DNA from: Phycisphaeraceae bacterium
GTDB taxonomy: Bacteria; Planctomycetota; Phycisphaerae; Phycisphaerales; Zrk34
Assembly: GCA_028277685.1 (NCBI GenBank)
Contig: JANQFT010000525.1
Coordinates: forward strand, 1-40,865
DNA: 40,865 bases
Reading direction: 5' to 3'
The stretch's first letter is position 1. Every line of letters starts with the position of its first letter. The notes beneath the pieces were generated by a model. The model did no database searches and was not told the origin of the DNA. It saw only the letters and a program-made list of their open reading frames with translations. A program made the position numbers and the translations under genes. Positions 1 through 8,069 of the stretch are shown piece by piece.

Positions 1-20
1 ACTTTACTAACCGTTCTCCC

Positions 21-222
21 CGTACCCCCTTGAATAGAGTTACAGGTAGAGACACCGCCGCCGCAGCACTACCCCCTGGGCGCGGGGCCTGGGCCAGTAA
101 CCACCTAGGGGGAACGCAGAGAACGGGGGGTACGCACCGCCCAGATTCGCGGAACGGTCGAGCAGCAGCGCAGTTTCGCGGCCCACCGTACGAGGGAACG
201 CCACGGGGTACGCGGGGGTACG
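21..222. repeat. GGGGTACG repeats downstream of the primase-helicase gene
   Basis: The octamer GGGGTACG occurs at 127-134, 205-212 and 215-222 on the plus strand, and inverted (CGTACCCC) at 21-28. The stretch 1-225 holds no convincing gene. It lies directly downstream of the primase-helicase stop codon, a place where small replicons often keep origin repeats or initiator binding sites. That role is inference; four copies in a GC-rich tract is modest evidence. Confidence 0.35.
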
Positions 223-225
223 TCA

Positions 226-2475
226 TCACAGCACCTCCCCGTTGCCGTTGGGGTAGAGCCGCTCGGCACCGTCGCCCCGGACGTAGGCGTACTCCGGGTC
301 AGAGCCGAAGCGCCGCTTCCGCCGCTCGAAGCCCATCGCCTGCATGGCCCTGCCCAGCCGGTTGTTGTGCTCCTGCGTGCGGCGCGAGGCGTCCTCGAAC
401 CCCAGCGCGGCCCACACGTCCTCGGCCCGGACCTTGCCCGGCCCGTCGCCCAGCCGCTCGCCGAGGAAGTCGAGCCACGGGTCGGCCCGCGTGCGGTCCT
501 GCTGGTCGGCCAGCGCCTCGGTCTGCGGGATGCTCCACCGCGGGTGCCAGTCTCCCAGCACCTCGCCCCGCAGGTCGTGGAGCATGGCCGCGTAGCCGCC
601 CGCCTCCATCTGGGCCATCACCGCGCCGAAGTAATCGCGGTCGCCGCGCCGGGCCGCGGACACGTTGAACACCGCGTACCGCCGCTCGTCCTTGGTGGCG
701 CGGACGACGTGCTCCTCGTTGCTCGCCATGATGATGTGCAGGCGGTTGGGCGTCTTGACGATCTTCTCGCCCTTGCCCTCGATGACGATCTCCGGCTCGG
801 TGATGAGGCTCTTGAGCCGGGCGTCGGCCCGGTGGTCGTCTGGCGCGACGGCCTCGTCGGCGAACAGCAGGCAGCAGTCGCGCAGGTGGTCGTTGAAGCG
901 CCCGGTTAGGTGCCCGGAGGATGCGATCTGCATGCCGTGCTGGCCGAAGATGCGGCGCATCGCCCGGCCGAACAGGCCCTTGCCCACACCCTTGCCGCCG
1001 CGGAACACGAGCGCGACCTCTGCGGGCCGCGCCGGGTTCTGCACGGCCCACGCGCTCCACCGGATGATGTACTCGGCGTGGTCGCGATCACCACCGGCCA
1101 GCACCTCGTGGATGTGGCGGCGCATCAGTGACCAGTCACCCGGCGCGGCGTCCACGCCCAGCCCGCGCCACAGGTTGAGGTAGTCCCCCTCGACGCGGCC
1201 GTCCGGCGGGAGGTCGGGCCGGAACCGCATGCCGTCATAGGTGCGGCGGTGGGCGTTTTCCAGCCACCACTTGCCCAGGGGGACGGAGCGGGGGTTGCCG
1301 TTCGCGTCCTCGCCGCCGACGACGCGGCGGTTGCAGTAGCGATTGCGGAAGTCCCCGAACGATTGCAGCACCGCGACCTCGCGGCCGTCGTCGATCTCGC
1401 TCGGCACCCAGCAAAGCACCCCCACGTTGGGGGCGTTGATGACCGCGTGCCGGTCGTTCATCTCGCGTAGGTGAGGATCGACAGCATTTTCCCGCGCCCG
1501 CTCGATCTGGCGGCGGGCGTACTTCTCCGGGTCGGGCTTGTCCAGCACCGACGCGCTGATGTCGAAGCCGGGGTCGGTGATGACGGCGTAGACGGTCTGG
1601 TCGTCCAGTCCGGCCCTCACCAGTTCGCAGCACACGAAGAACAGAGCCTCCGACCGCGACGGGAACCGGGTCGGGGCGTCGGGGTCGGTGCCCTGTACGA
1701 TAACGACCTTGCACAGGTCGCTGGCGTCGGCGAAGCGCGGGTCGTCCGCGACGTTCTCGACGCGCTCGACGACCGCCGCGTCCACCTGGGCCTCGCGCTT
1801 CTCGGCCTTGGCGACGGCCGGGGCCTGTTGGAAGTCGGCGATGTCGTAGGTCACCTCGGGGTCGTACCGGACGACCCGCGCCGTGGCGGGCTGCCGCCCC
1901 TTGTCCCGCTTCTTCGGGTTCGGCCAGTTGATCGTGCCCGGCAGGCGAAGGATGCGGTCGATGTTGTGGCAACTGTCCGCGCCGTAGGCCAGTTCGAGGA
2001 ACTGGTTGTACCTCTTGGCGTCTTCGGGGTCCGCCACAGGCACCGGTTCGCGCAGCGCCCAGAAGAACTGGAAGCCGCCGCCCGAGTCGATGACGAGACT
2101 GGGCGGGCCGGGCACGCCCGGCGGCGAGTCGTCCAGCAGGCCGAGGATACGGACACGTTCGTCGCCGAAGTCTTCGCCCACGCGGGGGTCGATATCGACG
2201 TACAGCGCGTGCATCGCCGATATGTCCGCCGCCAAGGGCTTCTTGCCCATCGGCTCGCGGGTGGCGTTGACGGTCCAGTACAGGTTGCAGCCGTCGCGCT
2301 CGTTGCGGTCGCTGATCCAGAGGACAGCGCGGTCAACCTGCGCAGGCAGGTCGTACGACGCGGCGGTGATCTCCCCGGTGTCCGGGTGGATGGCGACCAG
2401 CAATACACGGCCGTCGGGGTGCGGGTAGGTGTCGAGGAAGCGGTTGACCTCGGCGGCGTCGAATAGGTCTGTCAT
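226..2475 (-). CDS. Primase-helicase (RepB-type primase fused to D5/DUF5906-like ATPase)
   Basis: A 749-residue replication protein of phage or plasmid type. The N-terminal half looks like an archaeo-eukaryotic primase: a YVDIDP acidic motif near residue 94, then SGGGFQFFW, then RLPGTINWPN followed by a basic stretch, as in RepB-type primases. The C-terminal half is a P-loop ATPase with FRGGKGVGKG near residue 490 and a Walker B-like LLFADEAV, as in D5/DUF5906 helicases. It would prime and unwind DNA for the element's own replication. The ATG at 2475 overlaps the upstream stop as ATGA and has GAGAGG in front of it, which decides this start over one ten codons upstream. It is the last gene of a four-gene operon. 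GGGGTACG repeats follow its stop codon. Confidence 0.85.
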   Translation of the reverse strand: MTDLFDAAEVNRFLDTYPHPDGRVLLVAIHPDTGEITAASYDLPAQVDRAVLWISDRNERDGCNLYWTVNATREPMGKKPLAADISAMHALYVDIDPRVGEDFGDERVRILGLLDDSPPGVPGPPSLVIDSGGGFQFFWALREPVPVADPEDAKRYNQFLELAYGADSCHNIDRILRLPGTINWPNPKKRDKGRQPATARVVRYDPEVTYDIADFQQAPAVAKAEKREAQVDAAVVERVENVADDPRFADASDLCKVVIVQGTDPDAPTRFPSRSEALFFVCCELVRAGLDDQTVYAVITDPGFDISASVLDKPDPEKYARRQIERARENAVDPHLREMNDRHAVINAPNVGVLCWVPSEIDDGREVAVLQSFGDFRNRYCNRRVVGGEDANGNPRSVPLGKWWLENAHRRTYDGMRFRPDLPPDGRVEGDYLNLWRGLGVDAAPGDWSLMRRHIHEVLAGGDRDHAEYIIRWSAWAVQNPARPAEVALVFRGGKGVGKGLFGRAMRRIFGQHGMQIASSGHLTGRFNDHLRDCCLLFADEAVAPDDHRADARLKSLITEPEIVIEGKGEKIVKTPNRLHIIMASNEEHVVRATKDERRYAVFNVSAARRGDRDYFGAVMAQMEAGGYAAMLHDLRGEVLGDWHPRWSIPQTEALADQQDRTRADPWLDFLGERLGDGPGKVRAEDVWAALGFEDASRRTQEHNNRLGRAMQAMGFERRKRRFGSDPEYAYVRGDGAERLYPNGNGEVL

Positions 2476-2699
2476 ACCCGCACCGCCTCTCGGTATTCGT
2501 TCCAAAGCTCAGTCGCAGCGCGCAGAACCTGAAAGTTGCGGGGATATAGGTCGCGGGCGACGTCGCGCAGGGCACCGTCATCCTTGGGCTGGTCCAACTG
2601 GTTGCGCTCGGCCTTCATGCGCAGGTCGGTGAGGATGCAGCCTCGCGCATCGTCGGACTCGGGCGCCTGTAGGACCCATGAGCGGAAGGAGAGTCTCAT
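2472..2699 (-). CDS. Small protein, possibly YozE/SAM-like fold
   Basis: A 75-residue protein joined to its neighbours by ATGA overlaps on both sides, which is the main evidence that it is translated. The pattern (FRSWVLQ, acidic patch, LTDLRMKA, later LYPRNFQVL) vaguely resembles the small YozE/SAM-like proteins found in phages, with a tryptophan near the N-terminus and a conserved aspartate patch. The family assignment is weak. Its place between a 158-residue protein of unknown function and the primase-helicase suggests a role in element replication or its control. Confidence 0.6.
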   Translation of the reverse strand: MRLSFRSWVLQAPESDDARGCILTDLRMKAERNQLDQPKDDGALRDVARDLYPRNFQVLRAATELWNEYREAVRV

Positions 2700-3172
2700 T
2701 CGGCGTCCTCCCCGACCTTGTGGAAGACGCGCGTGCTCTCGACCATCGGCGTGAGGCAGACCCGCTCGAAGTAGCGGCGGTGCGGGCTGATCTGGAAGAA
2801 GTTCCAGGTGGCCTTGCCGTAGCACTCGATGAAGTCCTCGCGGTAGGCGGGGTACAGCACCGGGTGCTTCGCCCGGCCCAGCGTGTCGAGCGTCCAGAGT
2901 TGCAAGCCCTCGCTGAGGCCGGACCCGCGGGTCCAGAAGTAGTGCTCGTTGAGGTGACGGACGACGTCTAGCGGCTCGGTGCTCGGCGGCTCCACGTCGG
3001 GGTCGAGCATGCCGTGCAGCTCGCACGGCGTGGCCCGGTAGTCCGACAGGAGGTAGGGGGGCGCGTGGACGAGGCCCAGCGGGACCAGCAGGTCCGGGTA
3101 CCGCTGGGCGATGACGAAGTTGCGTAGCTGCTCGGTGGTGAGCAGTTCGGGAGCGGGGTAGAGGTCGCTCAT
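2696..3172 (-). CDS. Hypothetical protein of element 0
   Basis: A 158-residue protein that I do not recognise. It is rich in aromatic residues and prolines, with no signal peptide, membrane segment or obvious catalytic motif. It begins with an ATG that overlaps the stop of the upstream excisionase-like gene (ATGA) and ends in an ATGA overlap with the next gene. It therefore belongs to a tightly coupled replication operon. It could be a replication accessory factor, but nothing in the sequence shows this directly. Confidence 0.7.
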   Translation of the reverse strand: MSDLYPAPELLTTEQLRNFVIAQRYPDLLVPLGLVHAPPYLLSDYRATPCELHGMLDPDVEPPSTEPLDVVRHLNEHYFWTRGSGLSEGLQLWTLDTLGRAKHPVLYPAYREDFIECYGKATWNFFQISPHRRYFERVCLTPMVESTRVFHKVGEDAE

Positions 3173-3405
3173 GGTCGCCGCTCCCGCAGCCAGTTGTCGA
3201 CGTCGGCGACGCGGTAGCGCACGTGGCGACCGACTCGGCTATACGCCGGGCCGGTGGACTCGCGGCGGTACTGGGCCAGTGTCTTCTCGGGGATGCCGGT
3301 GTAGACGGTGACCTGCGCGGGGCTGAGCCACTGCGGGACGATGGGGTCGCGGCGTAGCTCGTCGGCTATCGCGCGGGCGAGTTGGGGGTAGTCGATGTCG
3401 GCCAT
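3169..3405 (-). CDS. Excisionase/AlpA-like winged helix-turn-helix protein
   Basis: A 78-residue protein with the MerR-like winged-helix pattern of excisionases and AlpA regulators: WLSPAQVTVYTGIPEKTLAQYRR, then GPAYSRVGRHVRYRVADVDNWL, in which a helix-turn-helix is followed by the R-x-VGRHVRY wing. Proteins of this kind bind DNA to direct excision or to activate element genes. GAGGA lies 8 bases before the ATG at 3405. It is the first gene of the leftward operon that ends with the primase-helicase. The integrase of this element is not in the window and may lie to the left. Confidence 0.8.
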   Translation of the reverse strand: MADIDYPQLARAIADELRRDPIVPQWLSPAQVTVYTGIPEKTLAQYRRESTGPAYSRVGRHVRYRVADVDNWLRERRP

Positions 3406-3865
3406 GCGGGGCGTCCTCGCTGCTCGGGGACGCCGCGGTCCGGCGCATAAACGACAACGCGGACCAGGCGACCCCGAGGGGTTGCTTGATCCGCCTTACT
3501 TCTCCGAAGGTTATCTGCCAGGCCGCGTCGAAGACGCCCGGTACAGTCCCTTTGGGCGGGGATGGGTTCGACCGGCGGCGCGGGATTGGTGTTTCGCCGC
3601 CAGTTTATGTCGGACGCCCAACGGCGGGTGTCCTTCTAATTCTATCCGATGGCCGCTGGAAACGGCCGCGACTGGTCTGGTACCAGTGTTTAACGCGAAT
3701 CTGGAACTTCTCGACCCTGCGGCTGGTTGTCGCCCCAACTATGCACCGCGAATGCCGAGATGCAAACGCCGCGCGGAGCGCCCGCGCCGTAAGAGAGGAG
3801 TCCGGCTTGTCTCCTAGTGGGCTCTTTGTCGAATCTGGGCGCGCAGAATTTTTTACGGTCCGCGC
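3406..3865. other. Non-coding stretch with serial hairpins
   Basis: No convincing gene lies here. Four hairpins follow each other: GGCGGCG/CGCCGCC (3574-3580 with 3595-3601), GGACGCCC/GGGTGTCC (3612-3619 with 3626-3633), GGCCG/CGGCC (3651-3655 with 3663-3667) and ACTGGT/ACCAGT (3671-3676 with 3682-3687). The region lies between the leftward operon of element 0 and tRNA-Lys. It may hold that operon's promoter, one half of an attachment site, or a structured RNA. I could not match it to a known RNA family. Confidence 0.4.
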
Positions 3866-3891
3866 AAAGAAAAACGCGGCGAGCGCCGCGT
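3866..3891 (-). terminator. Intrinsic terminator after tRNA-Lys
   Basis: Read on the minus strand, CGCGGC, a four-base loop and GCCGCG form a stem (3875-3890, extended by an A-T pair). It is followed by TTTTTCTTT. It lies 8 bases past the end of tRNA-Lys and fits a rho-independent terminator for that gene. Confidence 0.7.
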
Positions 3892-3898
3892 CGTCGAA

Positions 3899-3971
3899 TG
3901 CCTCCTCTAGGACTCGAACCTAGAACCCAGTGATTAAGAGTCACTTGCTCTGCCAATTGAGCTAAGGAGGC
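3899..3971 (-). tRNA. tRNA-Lys (CTT)
   Basis: A complete 73-base cloverleaf. Acceptor GCCTCCT pairs with AGGAGGC, the D arm contains AGCTCAATTGGCAGAGC, the anticodon loop CTCTTAA gives anticodon CTT, and the T arm has GGTTCGAGTCC. The CCA end is not encoded. Its 3' end faces element 0, as expected if that element integrated at a tRNA 3' end. Confidence 0.95.
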
Positions 3972-4056
3972 GGATACCGTTTCTCTTGCCGTTTCCGGGA
4001 CCGTTTCTTCTGGCGAGGTCCCTTGTTTTTCAGTCGCTTCGTCCTTTACACCGGTC

Positions 4057-4097
<41 letters not shown>

Positions 4098-4185
4098 GGA
4101 AACGGCTTATATTATAGTCACACCAAGACCAGTCAAGTCATCCGATCCGAACACGGACCGTTCCATGACAATGGGCCGTGGACGG

Positions 4186-4215
4186 TTGGGCGGATGAACC
4201 GATAGGAAATATACT
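4186..4215 (+). promoter_or_regulatory. Candidate sigma-70 promoter of tRNA-Leu
   Basis: TTGGGC (4186-4191) and TATACT (4210-4215) are 18 bases apart and end 14 bases before the first base of tRNA-Leu. Spacing and distance fit a tRNA promoter, but the -35 box is a poor match. Confidence 0.5.
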
Positions 4216-4229
4216 GCGAACGCTGCCAC

Positions 4230-4313
4230 GCGGGCGTGGCGGAATTGGTAGACGCGCCAGATTTAGGTTCTGGTGGGGTAACACCCGTGGAGGTTCGAGT
4301 CCTCTCGCCCGCA
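4230..4313 (+). tRNA. tRNA-Leu (TAG)
   Basis: An 84-base class II tRNA. Acceptor GCGGGCG pairs with CGCCCGC, the anticodon stem CCAGA/TCTGG encloses TTTAGGT (anticodon TAG), there is a long variable arm, and the T arm has GGTTCGAGTCC. CCA is not encoded. The PEP-CTERM gene on the opposite strand runs into it. Confidence 0.95.
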
Positions 4314-5138
4314 TTCCCACGCCGTTCCTCTCTTGCGACGGCGCAGTCCCAGCACACCAACAAGCGGAAGGATCAACGAGATCGGTTCAGGGATAATGGC
4401 CAGGTAGTTGTCTTGCACCATGTCCGCATCCAGCGCCTTGGTGTAGAAGCGCATAATGGCGATCTGACCATCGAAGCCCGTGAAACCGCCACCGCCCGCA
4501 ACCGTACCGATGACCCGGCCGAGCCCCGAATCGTTGAAACCAACCCACGCATCCATGTCGGAAGCGGCGGCGGAATCGACAAATTGGCCATTGTGATAGA
4601 GCGTGATGCCGACATTCAATTCGATCACGCCAACCACCTGCTGCCAGTCGGCGTCGATGTTGGTTTTACTGACTTGGGCAAACTCACCAGCCGTGGTCGA
4701 CTCCTGGGCGCGGAAGGTCAGTGCGTTGCCGTTGAGTTTGAATACGGTCCCGCTGCCATCCCCGCCGGTTTCAAAAAGCACATGATCGCCGGACAGACCG
4801 TCCGGTTTGAACCACAGTTCAAACGTGACATCGTCGCCGGCAAAATGACGGTAGTCACCGGCCTCGCCCAAAGCGGCGGGAAACGCATACGCGGCGGTGA
4901 TGCCGGGGACGGTCGCATCCGTTACCGTGCCGGGCGAGAGCGCCGTGTCAAAACTCCAATTCAACTCGTTTCCAATGGCCGTATTTTCCCACTTGTCGTT
5001 GAGCGTAATGTCCTGCGAAGCAATGAAATTTTTATTCAGTTGATCCTGCTCCACGCCCCCGCGCGCGTCGGCGGCGCACATGACGCCCATGCACACCGTG
5101 CAGACCCAAGCCATGCTGTGAAGTTGAAGTTTTATCAT
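4263..5138 (-). CDS. Exported LamG-domain protein with PEP-CTERM-type tail
   Basis: A 291-residue secreted protein. It starts with a signal peptide (MIKLQLHSMAW... ending CAADA). The middle is a LamG/concanavalin-like fold, recognisable from DVTFELWFKPD, ADWQQVVGVIEL and IALMRFY-like strands (here QIAIMRFYTKALD). The tail IIPEPISLILPLVG followed by RRRKRG is of the PEP-CTERM sorting type, so it is probably exported and processed by an exosortase. Start 5138 is preferred to an ATG 22 codons upstream because GAGAGGGAG precedes it and the signal peptide begins there. The true C-terminus should be at the RRRKR block. The reading frame continues about 20 residues into the antisense strand of tRNA-Leu before a stop, which is unusual. 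Confidence 0.8.
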   Translation of the reverse strand: MIKLQLHSMAWVCTVCMGVMCAADARGGVEQDQLNKNFIASQDITLNDKWENTAIGNELNWSFDTALSPGTVTDATVPGITAAYAFPAALGEAGDYRHFAGDDVTFELWFKPDGLSGDHVLFETGGDGSGTVFKLNGNALTFRAQESTTAGEFAQVSKTNIDADWQQVVGVIELNVGITLYHNGQFVDSAAASDMDAWVGFNDSGLGRVIGTVAGGGGFTGFDGQIAIMRFYTKALDADMVQDNYLAIIPEPISLILPLVGVLGLRRRKRGTAWECGREDSNLHGCYPTRT

Positions 5139-5202
5139 CGCCGAGCCGCTCCCTCTCTCGGTCAATGATGCGCAGACCGTCAACCATCCAGTGGTCAGCT
5201 CC

Positions 5203-5231
5203 ATTGTATCATCGGGTTATCGGTCTGTGAA
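5203..5231 (-). promoter_or_regulatory. Candidate sigma-70 promoter of the PEP-CTERM gene
   Basis: On the minus strand, TTCACA (5231-5226) and TACAAT (5208-5203) are 17 bases apart, with an A/T-rich run just upstream. Each box differs from consensus by one base. This would give a leader of about 58 bases before the ATG at 5138. Confidence 0.55.
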
Positions 5232-5274
5232 GCGATTTTTTTGATCCCTTCCAGGCCCGGTTCTAGACTTCGAC

Positions 5275-6162
5275 ATGCCCGATCTGCCTTACGCTTTCAC
5301 CAATGCCCGGTTGCATGAACGGCGTGAGCGCGTCTTCCTCATCCTCGCCGGGCTGTTCCTGGGCACTCTGACCATGCTCAACATCCTGGGCATCAGCCGG
5401 TTCCTGGTGATCGGTTCGTACGGCCCGCTGGAAGAAGGCGGGCCATGGATCTGGCAATGGGGCACGGCGAACGCTCTGTCGGACTGGACCTTCGCGGTGG
5501 CCGTGGGCGTGTTGCCCTATCCGCTCACCTTCCTCTGCACCGACCTGATCAGCGAGTTCTACGGCCGGCGTCGCGCCGGCTTCGTCGTCTTCATCGGCTT
5601 CCTGCTGAACCTGTGGGTGGTGTTGATCCTGTGGATCGGCGGCCTGCTGCCGGGTTTCATTCCCAACGAACCGAGCACCGGCATGCCCCCGCCGCCGGTG
5701 TGGGATGCCGAGAAGCAGACCTATCTCGAAACCGGCTGGACCTTCATGCAGGTGCGCATGTTGACCTTCGGGGCGGTGGCGGCATCGATGATCGCCTACC
5801 TCGCCGCCCAGTTCGTCGATGTCTATGTCTTCCACTTCTGGAAACGGCTGACGCGCGGCAAATACCTCTGGCTGCGCAACAACGGCTCGACGATGATCAG
5901 CCAGCTCGTCGATACCACCGCGGTCATCCTGATTACCTACTTCTATGCCCACGCCCTGCCGATCGATGAAAGCCGGGGCGTCTGGGGCCAGTTGATGCTG
6001 TTCATCATGACGGGCTATGCGTTTAAATTCATCGCCGCCCTGCTGGATACAATTCCGATCTACATCCTCGTGCCGATCCTCTCGCGCTACTTGCGCATCG
6101 ATCCCCGCAGGGAACACAACATCGATATGGAAGCGGCGGGAGCGGAACAGAGCCGGGGCTGA
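5275..6162 (+). CDS. yhhQ: Queuosine precursor transporter (YhhQ/VUT family)
   Basis: A 295-residue inner-membrane protein of the VUT/DUF165 family, whose characterised members import queuosine precursors such as preQ0 and preQ1 for tRNA modification. The family signature TDLISEFYGRRRA lies at residues 89-101. About six hydrophobic segments are visible, including residues 21-45, 73-92, 103-127 and 155-180. It is somewhat longer than the usual 220-240 residues because of an extra loop after the third segment (LPGFIPNEPSTG...). No strong ribosome binding site precedes the ATG. It converges with the zincin lipoprotein gene, 6 bases apart. It is a host housekeeping gene. Confidence 0.9.
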   Translation: MPDLPYAFTNARLHERRERVFLILAGLFLGTLTMLNILGISRFLVIGSYGPLEEGGPWIWQWGTANALSDWTFAVAVGVLPYPLTFLCTDLISEFYGRRRAGFVVFIGFLLNLWVVLILWIGGLLPGFIPNEPSTGMPPPPVWDAEKQTYLETGWTFMQVRMLTFGAVAASMIAYLAAQFVDVYVFHFWKRLTRGKYLWLRNNGSTMISQLVDTTAVILITYFYAHALPIDESRGVWGQLMLFIMTGYAFKFIAALLDTIPIYILVPILSRYLRIDPRREHNIDMEAAGAEQSRG

Positions 6163-6168
6163 TCGGTT

Positions 6169-6900
6169 CTAGTCGTCGGTGTCGCCGTACACCTGCTTGA
6201 TGATGGCGTAGATTTGCGGGTCGTATTCACGCAACTCGGGACGCACGAACGGATAAAAATCATTCACGCCGAAATAGGCCTCGACGCATTCGGCGAAGTA
6301 TTCCTTATAGCGGGTGGCGGCGTAGGCATCGACGCGCGTTTCCCGGCGGTGCCTGTTCAGGTGCAACACGTTGCGATACTTGCCCTCGGCCAGGGCCTGA
6401 TCCCACGCGGCCTTGACGGCCTTGTCGTCTTCGTCAGTCAATACGCGATCGTGGTAAGCATGGGCCATTTCATGCATCAAGACCCACGGCCCGGCGGGAC
6501 GTGTCCGGTCGAGGATGGTGATATCGGTGATCTGCACACTGCGGACCATTTCCGGGTTGCGACCGTGCTCGATCAGCCAACTCCGCTCCCAGTGATATTC
6601 GGCCGTCCGCTTGCCCGGCGGGGTGATCCAGATCGGCACGCGCTTCAGCTCGGTTACGGCGTTGGCCGGGAGCAGCGTCTCAATGTGGCCGAGTTGGATC
6701 GCCGCGTTGTCCAGCGCATTGTCGAGCACACCGCGATCACCGTTCAGGTATTCGTTGTGAATGTGCAATGCCCAGCCCTTCACATTCACCACGCGATAAT
6801 CGGGGTCAACGGATACGGTGGTTTTCAGCTTGGACCCAGCGCATGCGGAAAGCAGATGAATGAGAACCAACAGGACAATAACGCGACGACGGCTTTTCAT
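6169..6900 (-). CDS. Zincin-like metallopeptidase lipoprotein
   Basis: A 243-residue exported protein. A lipobox LLSAC puts the lipidated cysteine at residue 20. HEMAH at 143-147, within MHEMAHAYHD, is a zinc-binding HExxH motif. EYFAEC near residues 200-205 supplies a likely glutamate third ligand, an arrangement reminiscent of the gluzincin fold of anthrax lethal factor-like (ATLF) domains. It should therefore be a membrane-anchored peptidase facing the periplasm. The substrate is unknown. An intrinsic terminator ends just upstream, so the gene has its own promoter; a TACAAT lies 9-14 bases before the ATG. Confidence 0.75.
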   Translation of the reverse strand: MKSRRRVIVLLVLIHLLSACAGSKLKTTVSVDPDYRVVNVKGWALHIHNEYLNGDRGVLDNALDNAAIQLGHIETLLPANAVTELKRVPIWITPPGKRTAEYHWERSWLIEHGRNPEMVRSVQITDITILDRTRPAGPWVLMHEMAHAYHDRVLTDEDDKAVKAAWDQALAEGKYRNVLHLNRHRRETRVDAYAATRYKEYFAECVEAYFGVNDFYPFVRPELREYDPQIYAIIKQVYGDTDD

Positions 6901-6919
6901 GGCACGCCATTGTAGCGTT

Positions 6920-6945
6920 AAAAAAGCCGCGAGAAAGATCGCGGC
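6920..6945 (-). terminator. Intrinsic terminator downstream of the gene remnant
   Basis: On the minus strand, GCCGCGA, loop TCTTTC and TCGCGGC form a perfect 7-bp stem (6945-6926), followed by TTTTTT. It lies about 90 bases after the stop codon of the frameshifted remnant at 7034 and ends transcription before the lipoprotein gene. Confidence 0.8.
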
Positions 6946-7033
6946 GAGTTGGCTCAGGTTTTACCGCATGCACGAAACGCAAGCCGCGCTACTCAACGCA
7001 AGCGCATCGTGACGATCGGCCGGTCAAGTTCAC

Positions 7034-7231
7034 TTACGCCCTGCGGCGACGACGGATCATCATCACCGGGCCGCCGCCACCGAACTTCTTGACGGTGCCG
7101 GAGAACGTCGCGGAGCCGACACCACCCCCCGGTGGTTTCCAACGTGGCGTCCGCAACGCCGACGTTATCGAAGGCCGTCAAGGCACCGGTCGTATCCCGA
7201 TCTGACACAAAAAACGGGAATACAAGAACAT
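7034..7231 (-). pseudogene. Frameshifted 3' end of an exported protein gene
   Basis: In one frame the minus strand reads TTGALTAFDNVGVADATLETTGG, a phrase typical of planctomycete exported LamG- or sugar-binding-like proteins. At a run of six G (7130-7125) the frame must shift by one base to continue as GVGSATFSGTVKKFGGGG, ending in PVMMI, five arginines, A and a TAA stop at 7034. Removing one G restores a continuous frame with a basic tail like those of PEP-CTERM proteins. The 5' part of the gene is missing and the upstream limit is approximate. A clean intrinsic terminator follows it, as expected for a former gene. A sequencing error in the G run is possible, but the missing N-terminus argues for a remnant. 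Confidence 0.45.
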
Positions 7232-7475
7232 GGCCCATTGGAAGACCTGGTTGTATATGGCCCGCAGCTTGATCAGCAGGGTCCAATATACCCATTTCCA
7301 GCTTCCAGTTGCCGGTTCGGGGCTGCCGGCCAAGTTTTACCCGCTTCAGGGACTCCGAAATCGGGGTTTTTTGCATTTCTTGCATATCCTGTAGCTCTTG
7401 GGGCATTAAATTCGTTAGAATCTTGCGGTTTGACCCCGCTGGTTGTCAGAAACCCCCACCGCGAGCGTCTCTACC

Positions 7476-8066
7476 ATGGACGACGACATGGGCTACCCAC
7501 AGAGCCAGCCCGATTACGACCAGGATGTGCTTCTGGTCGAAGCGCTCCAGGCCGGGGACGAACAGGTCCTCGGGGAGTTCATCCAGCGACAGGAGCGCTG
7601 GGTGCGCGGTGTGGTCTACTCGGTGCTGGGCAACAGCCCTCAGATCGACGATGTGATGCAGCGGGTGTGGATGAACGTCTGGCAGCGGATCGGCTCACTG
7701 GAGGATGCGCGGCGGTGGAAGCATTGGCTGTATCGGATGGCCCGGAACGCCTCGATCGATATGGGTCGTCGCCACCAGCGCCGACGCAACCTCTGGCAGC
7801 GCCTGACGCAGGAAAAACGCGGGAAGCTGGACTCGGGCGTTAATCCACTGCAAACCACGATGGCCAAGGAAGTACACGCCAAGGTGCTCGCGGCCATCGA
7901 TAAAATGCCGGCGATCTACCGCGAGCCATTCGTCATGCGGCACGTCGAACAGTGGAGCTACAAGCAGATCGCCGAGACACTGGACCTGCCGATCGATACG
8001 GTCGGCACCCGCCTGGTGCGGGCCAGGCGCATGCTCAAAGAAAACCTGGTAAACAAACTCGGATGA
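7476..8066 (+). CDS. ECF-type RNA polymerase sigma factor
   Basis: A 196-residue sigma-70 family protein. Region 2 spans roughly residues 30-110, with DVMQRVWMNVWQRI and the ARRWKHWLYRMARNASID helix. Region 4 (about residues 143-190) has PAIYREPFVMRH, then WSYKQIAETLDLPIDTVGTRLVRARRML, the helix-turn-helix that binds the -35 element. It should direct RNA polymerase to a small regulon. An in-frame TTG 11 codons upstream is an alternative start; no strong ribosome binding site decides it. The gene lies 3 bases before its likely anti-sigma factor, with an exported PDZ protein next, so it probably responds to the cell envelope. Confidence 0.9.
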   Translation: MDDDMGYPQSQPDYDQDVLLVEALQAGDEQVLGEFIQRQERWVRGVVYSVLGNSPQIDDVMQRVWMNVWQRIGSLEDARRWKHWLYRMARNASIDMGRRHQRRRNLWQRLTQEKRGKLDSGVNPLQTTMAKEVHAKVLAAIDKMPAIYREPFVMRHVEQWSYKQIAETLDLPIDTVGTRLVRARRMLKENLVNKLG

Positions 8067-8069
8067 CCG

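Noticed and set aside
30-2466. Several long rightward frames across the primase-helicase gene
   Set aside because: They are antisense shadows with arginine- and valine-rich composition and no motifs, and the opposite strand carries a clear coupled operon.
3553-3840. Possible tmRNA: GGGCGGGGATGGGTTCGACC at 3554 resembles a tmRNA 5' end
   Set aside because: No matching 3' acceptor strand or T arm follows within 450 bases, and no tag reading frame ending in an ALAA-like peptide is present on either strand.
6993-7406. A 137-codon leftward frame covering the remnant
   Set aside because: Only its middle part looks protein-like, and the best C-terminus lies in another frame after a frameshift, so it is described as a pseudogene remnant instead.
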